DNA of 18,576 nucleotides from Ruminococcaceae bacterium UBA7075 (GCA_002493635.1 DKZL01000050.1:75377-93952); one strand, 5' to 3'; numbered from the stretch's first letter, positions 6,669-15,155 are shown. The notes: generated by a model not told the origin, from the sequence alone. Program-made: numbers and translations.

Positions 6669-7301
6669 TCATTTATTTTTGCTTTTTTCACTTTGAAGTC
6701 TTTCATTATATTCCTTAACAAGCTGAATATAAATTTTGCCGTACTGATATAAAGCAAAAATCATTGTAAGCGCTGTCACTGAAAGCAAGGTAAGATCAAG
6801 TGCAAAGTTTTCATAATTAAATATTGCCTTGAGGAACACAATTATAAATACCGAAATATAGAATACAACCGTACCGACCTTACCATACCACTTTGCCGCA
6901 GGAGGAGTAATGCCTTTATTAATAAGATCTGTGCCTCCTAAAAGCATAAGTACATCCTTAAGCAACAACACAATCAAGACCGGAAGTACAACCGGAACGA
7001 GAATAACCATACATACTACAACAACAAGAAGAGTAATCTTATCAGCAATCGGATCAAGAATTTTGCCAAGAGATGTCACCTGATTGAGTTTTCTTGCTGC
7101 CAGACCGTCAAAGCAATCTGACAGCCCGGATAATCCAATACAGATTGCCGAAGAAATATATTGTTCCTTCAAAAAGAAATATGCAAAAGGTATTATCAGA
7201 ATGAATCTGAAATATGTTATCAAATTCGGAACTGTAAATAAATCAGAAATCTTAAAATTCCATACCTCTCTTTTATCTGTAGTTCTGCTATCATTTTCCA
7301 T
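6669..7301 (-). CDS. pgsA: CDP-diacylglycerol--glycerol-3-phosphate 3-phosphatidyltransferase (CDP-alcohol phosphatidyltransferase family)
   Basis: Integral membrane enzyme of phospholipid synthesis that joins CDP-diacylglycerol and glycerol-3-phosphate to phosphatidylglycerol phosphate. The family signature D-x2-DG-x2-AR-x8-G-x3-D-x3-D is complete around residues 62-87 of the 210-residue form, in SDCFDGLAAR...GKILDPIAD. Hydrophobic segments before and after it fit the usual six-helix fold. An in-frame GTG lies three codons upstream, but AAGGG at 7310-7314, eight bases before the ATG at 7301, decides for the shorter form. It follows the cvpA-like gene by 20 bp and is the last gene of the block. 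Related CDP-alcohol transferases with other head groups cannot be fully excluded, but length and N-terminus fit PgsA. Confidence 0.9.
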   Translation of the reverse strand: MENDSRTTDKREVWNFKISDLFTVPNLITYFRFILIIPFAYFFLKEQYISSAICIGLSGLSDCFDGLAARKLNQVTSLGKILDPIADKITLLVVVVCMVILVPVVLPVLIVLLLKDVLMLLGGTDLINKGITPPAAKWYGKVGTVVFYISVFIIVFLKAIFNYENFALDLTLLSVTALTMIFALYQYGKIYIQLVKEYNERLQSEKSKNK

Positions 7302-7321
7302 CCAATTCACCCTTAATTTTT

Positions 7322-7987
7322 TTAAGCCGTAAGGCTGAAAAATCTAAACAAAGAACCGTTAATCAGTTCGTTTGAAGTAATATCATTTGCCGTAATCTGC
7401 GCAATAATGCAGATTAAATTTACTGCAATCCAAACACACAGCACTCCATTCACTGCACCAAGCACTCCTCCGAAAAAGCCGTTGACCTGTTTCAGTACAG
7501 GTGCCTTAAACACTTTTAAAACAAGCCTGATAAGTTTTTTTATCAAGATGTATAAAACAATGAACAGAATAATCATCAGAACAATTTGCATTGCCGATAC
7601 CGTCATTGTTCCAATCGTTCCTGAAATTACACTGCCTGCATTGCTTGATGTAAAATCATCAGTCTGTGACACATACCTTGTTACGGTTTCCGAGCCACCG
7701 CCAAATAATGAAACCAGCCATCTTATCCATTCCGGCAGCACTGATAAGCTGTTGTCAATTAAATAATCCAATCCGTAACTGCTCATATAATTATTGACGT
7801 TTTCAACAACAGTTTCTTCTATAAATGAATTATAAATCACCTGCGACAGCCAATCCGAAAGTCCGTTTGCCACTGCATATGCAACAAACAATCCAATTAT
7901 TCCCAGAATAGTCCTTGCTATTCCGTGTTTTACACCTATAACAATAAAAAGAATTATAATTGCTACAATAATAATATCAGCCAGCAT
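7322..7987 (-). CDS. CvpA-family integral membrane protein
   Basis: A 221-residue membrane protein opening with LADIIIVAIIILFIVIGVKH, a hydrophobic helix then a Gly-Lys-rich turn as in CvpA (colicin V production) proteins. About four hydrophobic segments are visible, two at the N-terminus and two after residue ~120, with a polar region between. The physiological role of the family outside colicin export is not settled. The start at 7987 has AGGAG seven bases upstream and lies one base beyond the TGA of the DUF5711 gene, so translation is probably coupled. An upstream in-frame ATG would give a longer form inside the previous gene without a better ribosome site. Confidence 0.82.
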   Translation of the reverse strand: MLADIIIVAIIILFIVIGVKHGIARTILGIIGLFVAYAVANGLSDWLSQVIYNSFIEETVVENVNNYMSSYGLDYLIDNSLSVLPEWIRWLVSLFGGGSETVTRYVSQTDDFTSSNAGSVISGTIGTMTVSAMQIVLMIILFIVLYILIKKLIRLVLKVFKAPVLKQVNGFFGGVLGAVNGVLCVWIAVNLICIIAQITANDITSNELINGSLFRFFSLTA

Positions 7988-7988
7988 A

Positions 7989-9281
7989 TCAATTCTCCTG
8001 CCCTGTAACAGTATCATCAGTAGATATATCATTCAAATTAAACTGCCTGATCTGATTTGCACTCAATACGCATACCTCATTATCATTGATGAGAATTATT
8101 TTTTTTGAACCTGTTCCTACACTGTGCGATGCCCTCTGCTTTCCGTCCAGATTATACGAATAAACAATGTTATCATCTAAAATGCCGATTACACCCTTAT
8201 AAGAAGAAATCGACTCAGCAGAATAATCTGTATCAATGTCACATTTGTTATCTCCGTTGCTGTTATATTGCAGCAGAGCACAGCTTCTGCCGTCACCGCT
8301 TCTTGAAAGTGCTACAGTATAAGTCTGAGTGTCAGTATTAAAGCAGTAATTTGCAAGAGTGCGATCCTCATAGCTGTTTGTAACATAGTTCTCATCACCG
8401 TCTTTGATAATGTATGAAGCTGACTGACCGATTAGTGCTACCCTGTTATCACCAAGATATTCACAATCTATTATACTGTCACCGTTAATTGTATAAATGC
8501 TCTTTGGCTCCTCCTTGCTGAAATCAAGCAAATACACTGCGGTTTTTACTGCACCGCCTTCACTTATAATTCCGCACGCAACACCGCAGGAACCGTCACT
8601 GTTAAGTGCAACAGAAGTTATATAATATTCCGAAAAAGAATATTTAAATATCCTGTTATTACTTTTGTTATATACATAAAGCGATGATAAATACCCGTTA
8701 CCTTCAGTTACAAGACAGTAAACTCCGTTTGAAGCTATATCGCCCGTAAAAATGTTTTCGCTTTCTTCACCGGTGTATAGCTTTTCATCAAAACTCTGAA
8801 TTTGAAAGCCTGTACCGCCCAGACCGTAAGTAAGGTATTTGTTTCCACTTGATTTCATAACAGGTTTTGAATATCTGAGTTGTATATTAGCTACCTCACC
8901 GCCTGTTGAATTCAGCGTAACAAAAGATGTATCGGAGGCATATGCCACTCTTCCCTGTTCAACCGCTATGTTAGATGAAGCAACCTCTGAGCCTACGATA
9001 TTGACAGGAAAACCGTTTCCTGCATTTCCGAGCACATCATATGTCCACCATGTTGAAATATTGTCCCAGGTCAGCTTGTCACGGTTGGAAAAAGCAAATA
9101 CAATAAGACCTGCAACAATTGCAATGCACACGCCAATAAGAATACGTTTAATCGCCTCAGGACTTATCTCGGTTTTCTCCTGCTCATAGTCGTCAAGAGG
9201 CATATCCTCATAGCTTATAACATCACGCTCGGATTTTTTATATTTTTTCTCGCCATAGCGAGCTTTTGCCTTTTTAAACAT
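7989..9281 (-). CDS. DUF5711-type membrane-anchored protein, predicted extracellular beta-propeller
   Basis: A 430-residue protein with a basic, charged cytoplasmic tail (1-46), one transmembrane helix (about 47-64) and a long polar exterior domain. The exterior domain is made of repeated short beta-strand blocks such as GRVAYASDTSFVTLNSTGG and NGVYCLVTEGN, suggestive of a WD/PQQ-like propeller. This matches the clostridial DUF5711 architecture; no enzymatic motif is visible and the function is unknown. The ATG at 9281 is chosen because GGGAG (9290-9294) sits eight bases upstream and overlaps the truA stop. A GTG three codons earlier is a weaker choice. Position between truA and a CvpA-like gene suggests an envelope role linked to that neighbour, which is inference. 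Confidence 0.7.
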   Translation of the reverse strand: MFKKAKARYGEKKYKKSERDVISYEDMPLDDYEQEKTEISPEAIKRILIGVCIAIVAGLIVFAFSNRDKLTWDNISTWWTYDVLGNAGNGFPVNIVGSEVASSNIAVEQGRVAYASDTSFVTLNSTGGEVANIQLRYSKPVMKSSGNKYLTYGLGGTGFQIQSFDEKLYTGEESENIFTGDIASNGVYCLVTEGNGYLSSLYVYNKSNNRIFKYSFSEYYITSVALNSDGSCGVACGIISEGGAVKTAVYLLDFSKEEPKSIYTINGDSIIDCEYLGDNRVALIGQSASYIIKDGDENYVTNSYEDRTLANYCFNTDTQTYTVALSRSGDGRSCALLQYNSNGDNKCDIDTDYSAESISSYKGVIGILDDNIVYSYNLDGKQRASHSVGTGSKKIILINDNEVCVLSANQIRQFNLNDISTDDTVTGQEN

Positions 9282-9286
9282 TTTGT

Positions 9287-10078
9287 TCACTCCCTTTTTT
9301 GTGAACTTTCAGAATCATAATTTACCCTGTTTAAATACAGTCCGCATGCCTGTGCTGTCGGACCTGCAAACTTTCTGTTCTTTTTCTTAATAATTTCCAA
9401 TATACCGTCTTCAGGGATTTTCCCCTGCTGGATTCTAAGCAAGGTTCCCACCATTATACGCACCATATTATACAAAAAGCCGTCAGCTTCAACTCTCATT
9501 GTAACAAGATTTCCGTTCCTTGTAACCTCAAATCTTTTTACTGTGCGAGTCATATCTCCGACTTCACGATTATCAAGCGTACAGAATGATGTAAAATCAT
9601 GGCTTCCAACATAAGCCTGAGCCGCTTTATTGAGCATTTCTTCATCAATTTTATACCTATAATGAAGCGCATATCCGTCAAGAAAAGGGTTGCGCACCTC
9701 GTTATTCCAGATTTTATAAATGTACTCCTTGCTCACACAGCTGTATCGTGCGTGAAAGCTGTCATCAACCTGCTTGCAGTCAAGTACAGCAACAGACAAC
9801 GGAAGCCAACGATTAAGTGCCGCCTTAAGCCTTACTGGTTCAATAGGATGCGACGTTTTAAGGCTTATGCAATACATATTCGCATGAACGCCGCTGTCGG
9901 TTCTGCTACATCCCTTGACATCAAAATCTTCACCGATAATCTTACCGAGGGCATTCTGAAAAACCTCCTGCACCGTCAATGCATTCTGCTGAATCTGCCA
10001 GCCGTGGAATTCTTTTCCGTCATATGAAATTGTAAGCAGTAAATTTTTTACATTACTGCCGGAAACATCATATTGCAT
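9287..10078 (-). CDS. truA: tRNA pseudouridine(38-40) synthase
   Basis: A 263-residue enzyme that isomerises uridines 38-40 in the anticodon arm of tRNAs. The catalytic aspartate is in GCSRTDSGVHA (Asp61, matching E. coli Asp60). The N-terminal LLLTISYDGKEFHGWQ and the downstream VRIMVGTLL are family landmarks, and the length fits. GGAG lies seven bases before the ATG. The first 31 bases overlap the end of ecfT in another frame, an unusually long overlap. No later start codon would keep the conserved LTISYDG strand, so the overlap looks genuine. The ecfA1-ecfA2-ecfT-truA order is common in Firmicutes, where ribosomal protein genes often flank it; here they are absent. Confidence 0.95.
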   Translation of the reverse strand: MQYDVSGSNVKNLLLTISYDGKEFHGWQIQQNALTVQEVFQNALGKIIGEDFDVKGCSRTDSGVHANMYCISLKTSHPIEPVRLKAALNRWLPLSVAVLDCKQVDDSFHARYSCVSKEYIYKIWNNEVRNPFLDGYALHYRYKIDEEMLNKAAQAYVGSHDFTSFCTLDNREVGDMTRTVKRFEVTRNGNLVTMRVEADGFLYNMVRIMVGTLLRIQQGKIPEDGILEIIKKKNRKFAGPTAQACGLYLNRVNYDSESSQKRE

Positions 10079-10860
10079 ACAATCACTCCGCTAATCATCA
10101 AAGCCACAACAGCAAATGCCGCTGCATCACGCTTTGTCATATGAAGAACCTTCATTCTTGTTCTGCCTGCGCCGCCGTGATAACATCTGCACTCCATTGC
10201 AGTAGCCACATCATAAGCTCTTCTGAATGCCGATACAAACAGCGGAATAAGAATAGGTATGAACGCCTTAACCCTCGTCACAATATTTCCTGAATCCATA
10301 TCAGCACCTCTTGCCTTTTGAGCCTGCATAATTTTGTCAGTCTCCTCAAGCAATGTAGGAACAAAGCGAAGAGCAAGAGTCATCATCATAGCAACCTCGT
10401 GAACAGGGAAGTGTATTTTGGCAATCGGCTTTAGCAGACTTTCAATTGCATCCGTCAAATCCGTAGGCGAAGTTGTAAATGTAAGACATGAACTTGCCAG
10501 AATAAGGCAAACTATTCTTATTGTAACAAAGACCGCCCTGTTAATTCCGTTCATTGTAATGCTGATAATACCCCATTGCCAGATTGGCTCTCCTGTTCCG
10601 TAAAACAAATTAAGCACCGAAGTAATAAGGACAATCACAATGATAACCTTCAGGCTTTTAAGATAGATTTTCGGTGAAACACCGCTGATTAAAATGTAAA
10701 ATAATGTAAATATTGTAACAAGTGAAAGTGACAGATAATTGAAGGTACAAAAAATTATTACCAAATATCCGATTAAAAGCAAAATTTTTGAACGTGGGTC
10801 AAGCCTGTGAATAAAACTGTTACCGGGATAAAACTGTCCAAGCGTTACATCTCTTACCAT
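10048..10860 (-). CDS. ecfT: Energy-coupling factor transporter transmembrane protein EcfT
   Basis: A 270-residue membrane scaffold that couples the two ATPases to interchangeable substrate-binding S components for vitamins or metal ions. Several hydrophobic helices span 25-130. The cytoplasmic coupling region carries QKARGADMD (Ala183-Arg184-Gly185) and a second Arg motif AMECRCY (Arg225), the two ATPase-contacting helices of the family. AGGAGG is seven bases before the ATG. It overlaps ecfA2 by seven bases and truA by 31, so the genes are translationally linked. No S component is encoded in the window, as expected for a group II module that serves dispersed S proteins. Confidence 0.94.
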   Translation of the reverse strand: MVRDVTLGQFYPGNSFIHRLDPRSKILLLIGYLVIIFCTFNYLSLSLVTIFTLFYILISGVSPKIYLKSLKVIIVIVLITSVLNLFYGTGEPIWQWGIISITMNGINRAVFVTIRIVCLILASSCLTFTTSPTDLTDAIESLLKPIAKIHFPVHEVAMMMTLALRFVPTLLEETDKIMQAQKARGADMDSGNIVTRVKAFIPILIPLFVSAFRRAYDVATAMECRCYHGGAGRTRMKVLHMTKRDAAAFAVVALMISGVIVCNMMFPAVM

Positions 10861-11723
10861 ATCTTGCCCTCCTTTTTCAGCAGAGCAGTAATCTGCATCA
10901 AAGCATCGCCTACATTCAGTGAACCATCGTCCACATCATATCCTTTATCCTTAAGTATGCTCATAATTCTTGTGATTTGCGGAACACGCAGTCCGATTTT
11001 CTCAAGCTCTCTGCCGTGTGAGAAAACCTTTTTTGTCGTTTCAAACATCTCAAGCTTTGAGTTATTCATAACTATAATTCTGTCGGCAACTCTTGCAATA
11101 TCCTCCATACTGTGTGACACCAGTAAAACAGTATTTTTTCTTTCTCTGTGGTACTGCATAATCTGACTTAACAGCAGTTCTCTGCCCATAGGGTCAAGTC
11201 CTGCTGTCGGCTCGTCCAGAATTAAAACCTCGGGGTCCATAGCGATAACACCTGCAATCGCCGCACGTCTTTTCTCTCCGCCTGATAAATCGAACGGAGA
11301 TTTATTCAGCAGTTCATCTTTCAGTCCTGCAAACTCAGCAGCCTTTCTGACCGCAAAATCAAGCTCGTCACCGCTTTTGCCCATATTTTTCGGACCGAAT
11401 GAAATATCCTTATAAACCGTTTCATCAAACAGCTGATATTCCGGATACTGAAACACCATACCGACTCTGAAACGGATTTTCCTTATCTCCTTTGGCTTTT
11501 CCCAAATATCTGTGCCGTCAAGCAAAACCTGTCCGCCTGTAGGTCTGATAAGACCGTTCAGCATCTGCACAAGTGTCGACTTGCCCGAGCCGGTATGACC
11601 GATAATACCGATAAATTCACCTTTTTCGATACTTAGAGTCACCTTGTCAACGGCTTTCTTTTCAAAAGGAGTTTTCATTCCGTAAACATAACTCAGATCT
11701 CTAAGCTCAAGGATTTTGCTCAT
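10854..11723 (-). CDS. ecfA2: Energy-coupling factor transporter ATPase EcfA2
   Basis: A 289-residue cytoplasmic ABC ATPase, one half of the EcfA1A2 heterodimer. Walker A GHTGSGKST (42-50), Q-loop FQYPE, signature LSGGE (146-150), Walker B LILDEP with catalytic Glu171 and the H-loop VSHSMED are intact. The FQYPEYQLFDETVYKDI region is typical of EcfA2. Its ATG overlaps the ecfA1 TGA (ATGA), with AGGAGGTG just upstream, so it is tightly coupled to ecfA1. Confidence 0.94.
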   Translation of the reverse strand: MSKILELRDLSYVYGMKTPFEKKAVDKVTLSIEKGEFIGIIGHTGSGKSTLVQMLNGLIRPTGGQVLLDGTDIWEKPKEIRKIRFRVGMVFQYPEYQLFDETVYKDISFGPKNMGKSGDELDFAVRKAAEFAGLKDELLNKSPFDLSGGEKRRAAIAGVIAMDPEVLILDEPTAGLDPMGRELLLSQIMQYHRERKNTVLLVSHSMEDIARVADRIIVMNNSKLEMFETTKKVFSHGRELEKIGLRVPQITRIMSILKDKGYDVDDGSLNVGDALMQITALLKKEGKIW

Positions 11724-12565
11724 CCAAGCACCTCCTCAAGCATAGACACGCAATCTTCGGTTGTTAACGGCAGTCTGTCAATCTTTACGCCGCAGCCTCT
11801 GAGCTTATATGCAAGCTCTGTCGCCTGCGGTACATCAAGCCTGTGCTTTTTCAGCAGTTCAACCTGTGAAAAAACCTCCTCAGGCTTTCCCTGAGTCAGG
11901 ATTCTGCCATTATCCATAACAACCACTCTGTCGGCAAGCACCGCTTCATCCATATAATGTGTAATCAACACCACTGTCATATTCTTCTTTTTATTGAGTT
12001 TTATTAATGTTGACATAACCTCATTCCTGCCGTTAGGATCAAGCATAGCAGTAGGTTCGTCAAGCACAATGCACTCTGTCTGCATTGCAAGCACTCCTGC
12101 AATCGCAATTCTCTGCTTCTGACCTCCCGACAGCTTAAACGGTGCATTTTTACGGTACTCATACATGTCAACCGCTTTCAATGCTTCGTCCACTCTCAGT
12201 CTTATTTCCTGAGGCGGCACTCCGAGATTTTCAGGGCCAAAAGCAACATCCTCCTCGACAATACTTGCAACCAGCTGATTATCGGGATTTTGCTGCACAA
12301 GACCTACCTTGCGCCTTATATCATAAGTTTTATCTTCATCAGAGGTATCATCTCCGTCAACATACACCTTACCGCTGTCAGGAACAAGCATAGCATTAAA
12401 ATGCTTTGCCATTGTTGATTTGCCGCATCCGTTATGACCGAGCAAAGCCACAAATTCACCCTTTTTAATATCAAGCGAAACACCGTCAACGGCATTCACT
12501 GCTTTTTTGCCGTCTTCAATTTCAGAGTATGAAAAACACACATTCTGTGCTGAGATAAATTCCAT
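11720..12565 (-). CDS. ecfA1: Energy-coupling factor transporter ATPase EcfA1
   Basis: A 281-residue ABC ATPase pairing with EcfA2. Walker A GHNGCGKST (43-51), the Q-loop region VQQNPDNQL, signature LSGGQ (145-149), Walker B CIVLDEP with Glu170 and the H-loop ITHYMDE are present. QQNPDNQ is characteristic of EcfA1-type subunits. The ATG at 12565 gives the usual MEFISAQNVCFSY start. A reading frame 15 codons longer would run into the methyltransferase gene and is rejected. GGGAG lies about ten bases upstream, inside the end of the preceding gene, which stops four bases before this start. Confidence 0.93.
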   Translation of the reverse strand: MEFISAQNVCFSYSEIEDGKKAVNAVDGVSLDIKKGEFVALLGHNGCGKSTMAKHFNAMLVPDSGKVYVDGDDTSDEDKTYDIRRKVGLVQQNPDNQLVASIVEEDVAFGPENLGVPPQEIRLRVDEALKAVDMYEYRKNAPFKLSGGQKQRIAIAGVLAMQTECIVLDEPTAMLDPNGRNEVMSTLIKLNKKKNMTVVLITHYMDEAVLADRVVVMDNGRILTQGKPEEVFSQVELLKKHRLDVPQATELAYKLRGCGVKIDRLPLTTEDCVSMLEEVLG

Positions 12566-12569
12566 CCGA

Positions 12570-13433
12570 TTACTTCTCCCATATTGCGGTTGAGCCACAA
12601 GGCAGCACAAGCCCTGTGTCAGTCACCTTCAAACCTATTTCATTACTTGACACCCTGCCGCCAAAATCATTTTTCAGCAGCACGCCAAGCAGATACTCCA
12701 TAACAGCAGGCGAAAGTCCTGTTGTATATGAATTAAGTACAAAGAAGACAGGGTCATCACTCATAACCTGCTTACACAGTGTGACAAGAGGATAAAGCTG
12801 TTCTTCCAGTTTCCATATTTCACCGTTAGGTCCTCTGCCATAGGACGGAGGATCCATAATAATTCCGTCATACTTGTTTCCACGTCTGATTTCACGCTGA
12901 ACGAACTTGACGCAATCGTCCACAAGCCAGCGGACAGGCTTGTCGGCAATGCCGCTTGACGCTGCATTCTCTTTTGCCCACTGAACCATACCTTTTGACG
13001 CATCAACATGACACACCGAAGCACCTGCCTGCATACACGCAAGCGTAGCACAGCCTGTATAGCCAAATAAATTCAGAATTTTAAGCGATCTGTTTTCCGC
13101 TTTTATTTTTTCTTTGGCAAAATCCCAGTTCACCGCCTGTTCGGGAAACACACCCGTGTGCTTAAAACCCATTGGCTTGATGTTAAAAACCAAATCTCCG
13201 TAATTAACAGTCCAACGGTCGGGTACTTTTCTGTACTGTTCCCAATATCCGCCACCCTTATTACTGCGGTGGTATCTTGCATGAGCATTATGCCAAAGCG
13301 GATTCTTCCTGTTTGTTGACCAGATAATCTGAGGGTCGGGACGAATCAGTATAACATCGCCCCAGCGTTCAAGTCTTTCACCGTCAGAGGTATCTATAAG
13401 CTCATAATCCTTCCAATTATCAGATAATCGCAT
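12570..13433 (-). CDS. Class I SAM-dependent methyltransferase, RlmI/RlmK-like
   Basis: A 287-residue protein whose C-terminal half is a Rossmann methyltransferase. Motif I is LNLFGYTG (120-127), the acidic residue after strand 2 is Asp144 (CHVDASKG), and the catalytic-site motif is DPPSYG (194-199). The nearest known architecture is the RlmI/RlmK family of 23S rRNA cytosine-C5 or guanine-N7 methyltransferases, but the N-terminal PUA domain of RlmI is not evident. The N-terminal part (1-115) has the conserved RPDPQIIW and GVFPEQ. rRNA is the likely substrate by family, not by direct evidence. The start overlaps the glmM stop by one base (TAATG). Confidence 0.85.
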   Translation of the reverse strand: MRLSDNWKDYELIDTSDGERLERWGDVILIRPDPQIIWSTNRKNPLWHNAHARYHRSNKGGGYWEQYRKVPDRWTVNYGDLVFNIKPMGFKHTGVFPEQAVNWDFAKEKIKAENRSLKILNLFGYTGCATLACMQAGASVCHVDASKGMVQWAKENAASSGIADKPVRWLVDDCVKFVQREIRRGNKYDGIIMDPPSYGRGPNGEIWKLEEQLYPLVTLCKQVMSDDPVFFVLNSYTTGLSPAVMEYLLGVLLKNDFGGRVSSNEIGLKVTDTGLVLPCGSTAIWEK

Positions 13434-14782
13434 TATGCTAATCTTTCCCTTACTACCTGTGCAGCTTCTTCTGCAAGGTTTTGAATTTCTTCAAGGCTTT
13501 CACCCTCAAGCATTACTCTTACAAGAGGTTCTGTACCCGATACACGAATCAAAATTCTGCCCCTGTCGCCTAAAATCTCACTGATACGATTAATTTCAGC
13601 CTGTACGCCCTCATCTGTGGAGAATGACTGCTTACCCTCGGCACTAACCTTAACATTAATAAGCACCTGAGGCAAACGCTCCATAACCTTTGCAAGCTCG
13701 CTTAATTTCTTGCCTGTACGCTTCATAATGCTAAGAACCATTGCACCAGAGAGTTCGCCGTCGCCTGTGGTTGCATAGTCAAGAAAGATAATATGACCGC
13801 TCTGCTCTCCGCCGATATTATAACCCTCTTTGAGCATAGCCTCAAGAACATATCTGTCGCCGACCTTTGTTGAAACAAAGTGCATATCGTTTTCGTCACA
13901 GAACTTATTAAATCCCATATTAGTCATAACAGTTCCGACAACGGCATTATTTTTAAGCACCCCTCTGTCCTTCATATCCTTGGCACAGATTGCAATAAGA
14001 TAGTCGCCGTCAACCAGATCGCCGTTTTCGTCAACAGCCAGACATCTGTCAGCGTCACCGTCAAAAGCAAGTCCGCAGCAAAGATTATTCTCACGAACAT
14101 ACTTCTGTAGGTTTTCAATATGAGTTGAACCGCAGTCTTTATTGATGTTCACGCCGTCCGGCTTATCAAACAGCATATGAACCTTTGCGCCAAGCTTTGT
14201 AAACATCTTTTCGGCAGTTCGTGATGAAGAGCCGTTTGAGCAGTCAAGAGCAATCTCCATACCCTCAAGGTCACAGCCTACCGACTTTACAATATGCTCA
14301 ATATATTCATCAACTGCATTTTCTTCCATAGTTACCGTGCCGATTTTACAATCGTCAGCAACAGTATAAGGCACAACACCGTCAAGCACGATTTCTTCAA
14401 TTCTGTTTTCAAGTTCATCGGGTAATTTGCAGCCGTTAGAGCTGAAAATCTTAATTCCGTTAAATTCAAACGGATTATGTGATGCAGAAATCATAATACC
14501 TGCATCAGCACCGTACTTGCCCACAAGATAAGCAACAGCAGGGGTGGGAACAACACCCAACAGCTTAACATTTGCTCCAACCGAGCAAAGACCTGCAACA
14601 AGTGCGCCTTCAAGCATATCGCCGGAAAGCCTTGTGTCTTTGCCGATAATGAATGTCGGCTGTTCAACCTCTTTACTTGTAAGCACCATGGCAGCCGCTC
14701 TGCCTATATCCATTGCAAGATTTGGTGTAAGCTCAACATTAGCCACACCTCTTGCCCCATCAGTTCCAAATAATCTTCCCAT
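13433..14782 (-). CDS. glmM: Phosphoglucosamine mutase
   Basis: A 449-residue enzyme interconverting glucosamine-6-phosphate and glucosamine-1-phosphate, the step before UDP-GlcNAc in peptidoglycan synthesis. The phosphoserine loop is ISASHNP (Ser101), the Mg-binding loop DGDADR (Asp241, 243, 245), the sugar-binding motif GGEQSGH, and the phosphate-binding loop RVSGTEPLVRV. GlmM-type GRLFGTDGARG opens the protein. GGAG is nine bases before the ATG, and this ribosome site lies at the edge of repeat copy A. The next gene overlaps by one base. The long repeat-bearing leader suggests that glmM expression might respond to something other than the ruv promoter. Confidence 0.97.
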   Translation of the reverse strand: MGRLFGTDGARGVANVELTPNLAMDIGRAAAMVLTSKEVEQPTFIIGKDTRLSGDMLEGALVAGLCSVGANVKLLGVVPTPAVAYLVGKYGADAGIMISASHNPFEFNGIKIFSSNGCKLPDELENRIEEIVLDGVVPYTVADDCKIGTVTMEENAVDEYIEHIVKSVGCDLEGMEIALDCSNGSSSRTAEKMFTKLGAKVHMLFDKPDGVNINKDCGSTHIENLQKYVRENNLCCGLAFDGDADRCLAVDENGDLVDGDYLIAICAKDMKDRGVLKNNAVVGTVMTNMGFNKFCDENDMHFVSTKVGDRYVLEAMLKEGYNIGGEQSGHIIFLDYATTGDGELSGAMVLSIMKRTGKKLSELAKVMERLPQVLINVKVSAEGKQSFSTDEGVQAEINRISEILGDRGRILIRVSGTEPLVRVMLEGESLEEIQNLAEEAAQVVRERLA

Positions 14783-14793
14783 ATTTTTTATCT

Positions 14794-14866
14794 CCGCTTC
14801 ATAAATTTATTTTTTATATTAAATTGCGACCCGAAGTTCAAACTTAACCTTATCGGTCAACTTCAT
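14794..14866 (-). repeat. Dispersed ~75-nt repeat, copy A (glmM leader)
   Basis: Copy A shares with copy C (17539-17612) the blocks CCGCTTCATAA, TAAATTGC, GACCCGAAG and TTATCGGT in the same order, with a 9-base deletion in the middle. On the minus strand it contains a 15-codon micro-ORF (14866 to 14819, beginning MKLTDKVKFEL) preceded at six bases by GGAG (14873-14876). Its distal edge runs into the glmM ribosome site. It may be a leader element or simply a mobile repeat. Confidence 0.55.
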
Positions 14867-14874
14867 TTTTCTCT

Positions 14875-14948
14875 CCGCTCAATAAGTTTGAATTAAGATG
14901 TAACCGTTGCGTCCCGAAGATGTACTTCGGTTTTATGGCGAACATCAT
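14875..14948 (-). repeat. Dispersed ~75-nt repeat, copy B (glmM leader)
   Basis: Copy B lies in tandem with copy A and aligns without gaps to copy C over about 50 bases at roughly 70% identity by eye. It holds a hairpin CCGAAG-ATGTA-CTTCGG. The minus strand carries a 32-codon micro-ORF (14948 to 14850) beginning MMFAIKPKYIFGTQRLHL, with AAGGA at 14954-14958 as a ribosome site. It overlaps the copy A micro-ORF. Confidence 0.55.
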
Positions 14949-14966
14949 CTTTTTCCTTAACAGTCC

Positions 14967-15098
14967 GTAGGGGACGGCATCCTTGACGTCCCTCACTTAA
15001 GTTTCTGCTAATTTTCGGGACGTCTGGGTATTCCCTTAATAAGGGAAATGCCCGCAGGGCAAAGGGTTTGCCGTCTTCGCAGAAGAGCCGTCCCCTAC
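14967..15098. repeat. 132-bp hairpin-dense MITE-like element
   Basis: The ends are 12-bp perfect inverted repeats (GTAGGGGACGGC at 14967-14978 and its complement at 15087-15098). Inside are a further 8-bp inverted pair (GACGTCCC at 14985-14992, GGGACGTC at 15017-15024) and three short perfect hairpins at 15031-15047, 15049-15061 and 15074-15086. It is GC-richer than its surroundings and has no coding potential. It resembles small non-autonomous transposable or palindromic intergenic elements; no clear target-site duplication is seen. It may also act as a transcription terminator between ruvB and glmM. Confidence 0.6.
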
Positions 15099-15125
15099 AC
15101 AGAACTTCATTTATTATTAAAATAA

Positions 15126-15155
15126 ACTATAATTTGTCGCCAACATCGGATACAA
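15126..15155 (-). promoter_or_regulatory. Weak candidate promoter for glmM
   Basis: The minus strand has TTGTAT (plus 15150-15155), an 18-bp spacer and TATAGT (plus 15126-15131). Both hexamers deviate from consensus. It would place a 340-base leader, containing the hairpin element and both repeat copies, in front of glmM. Confidence 0.3.

Noticed and set aside
14967..15098. CRISPR array
   Set aside because: The repeats are inverted and nested, not evenly spaced direct repeats with unique spacers.
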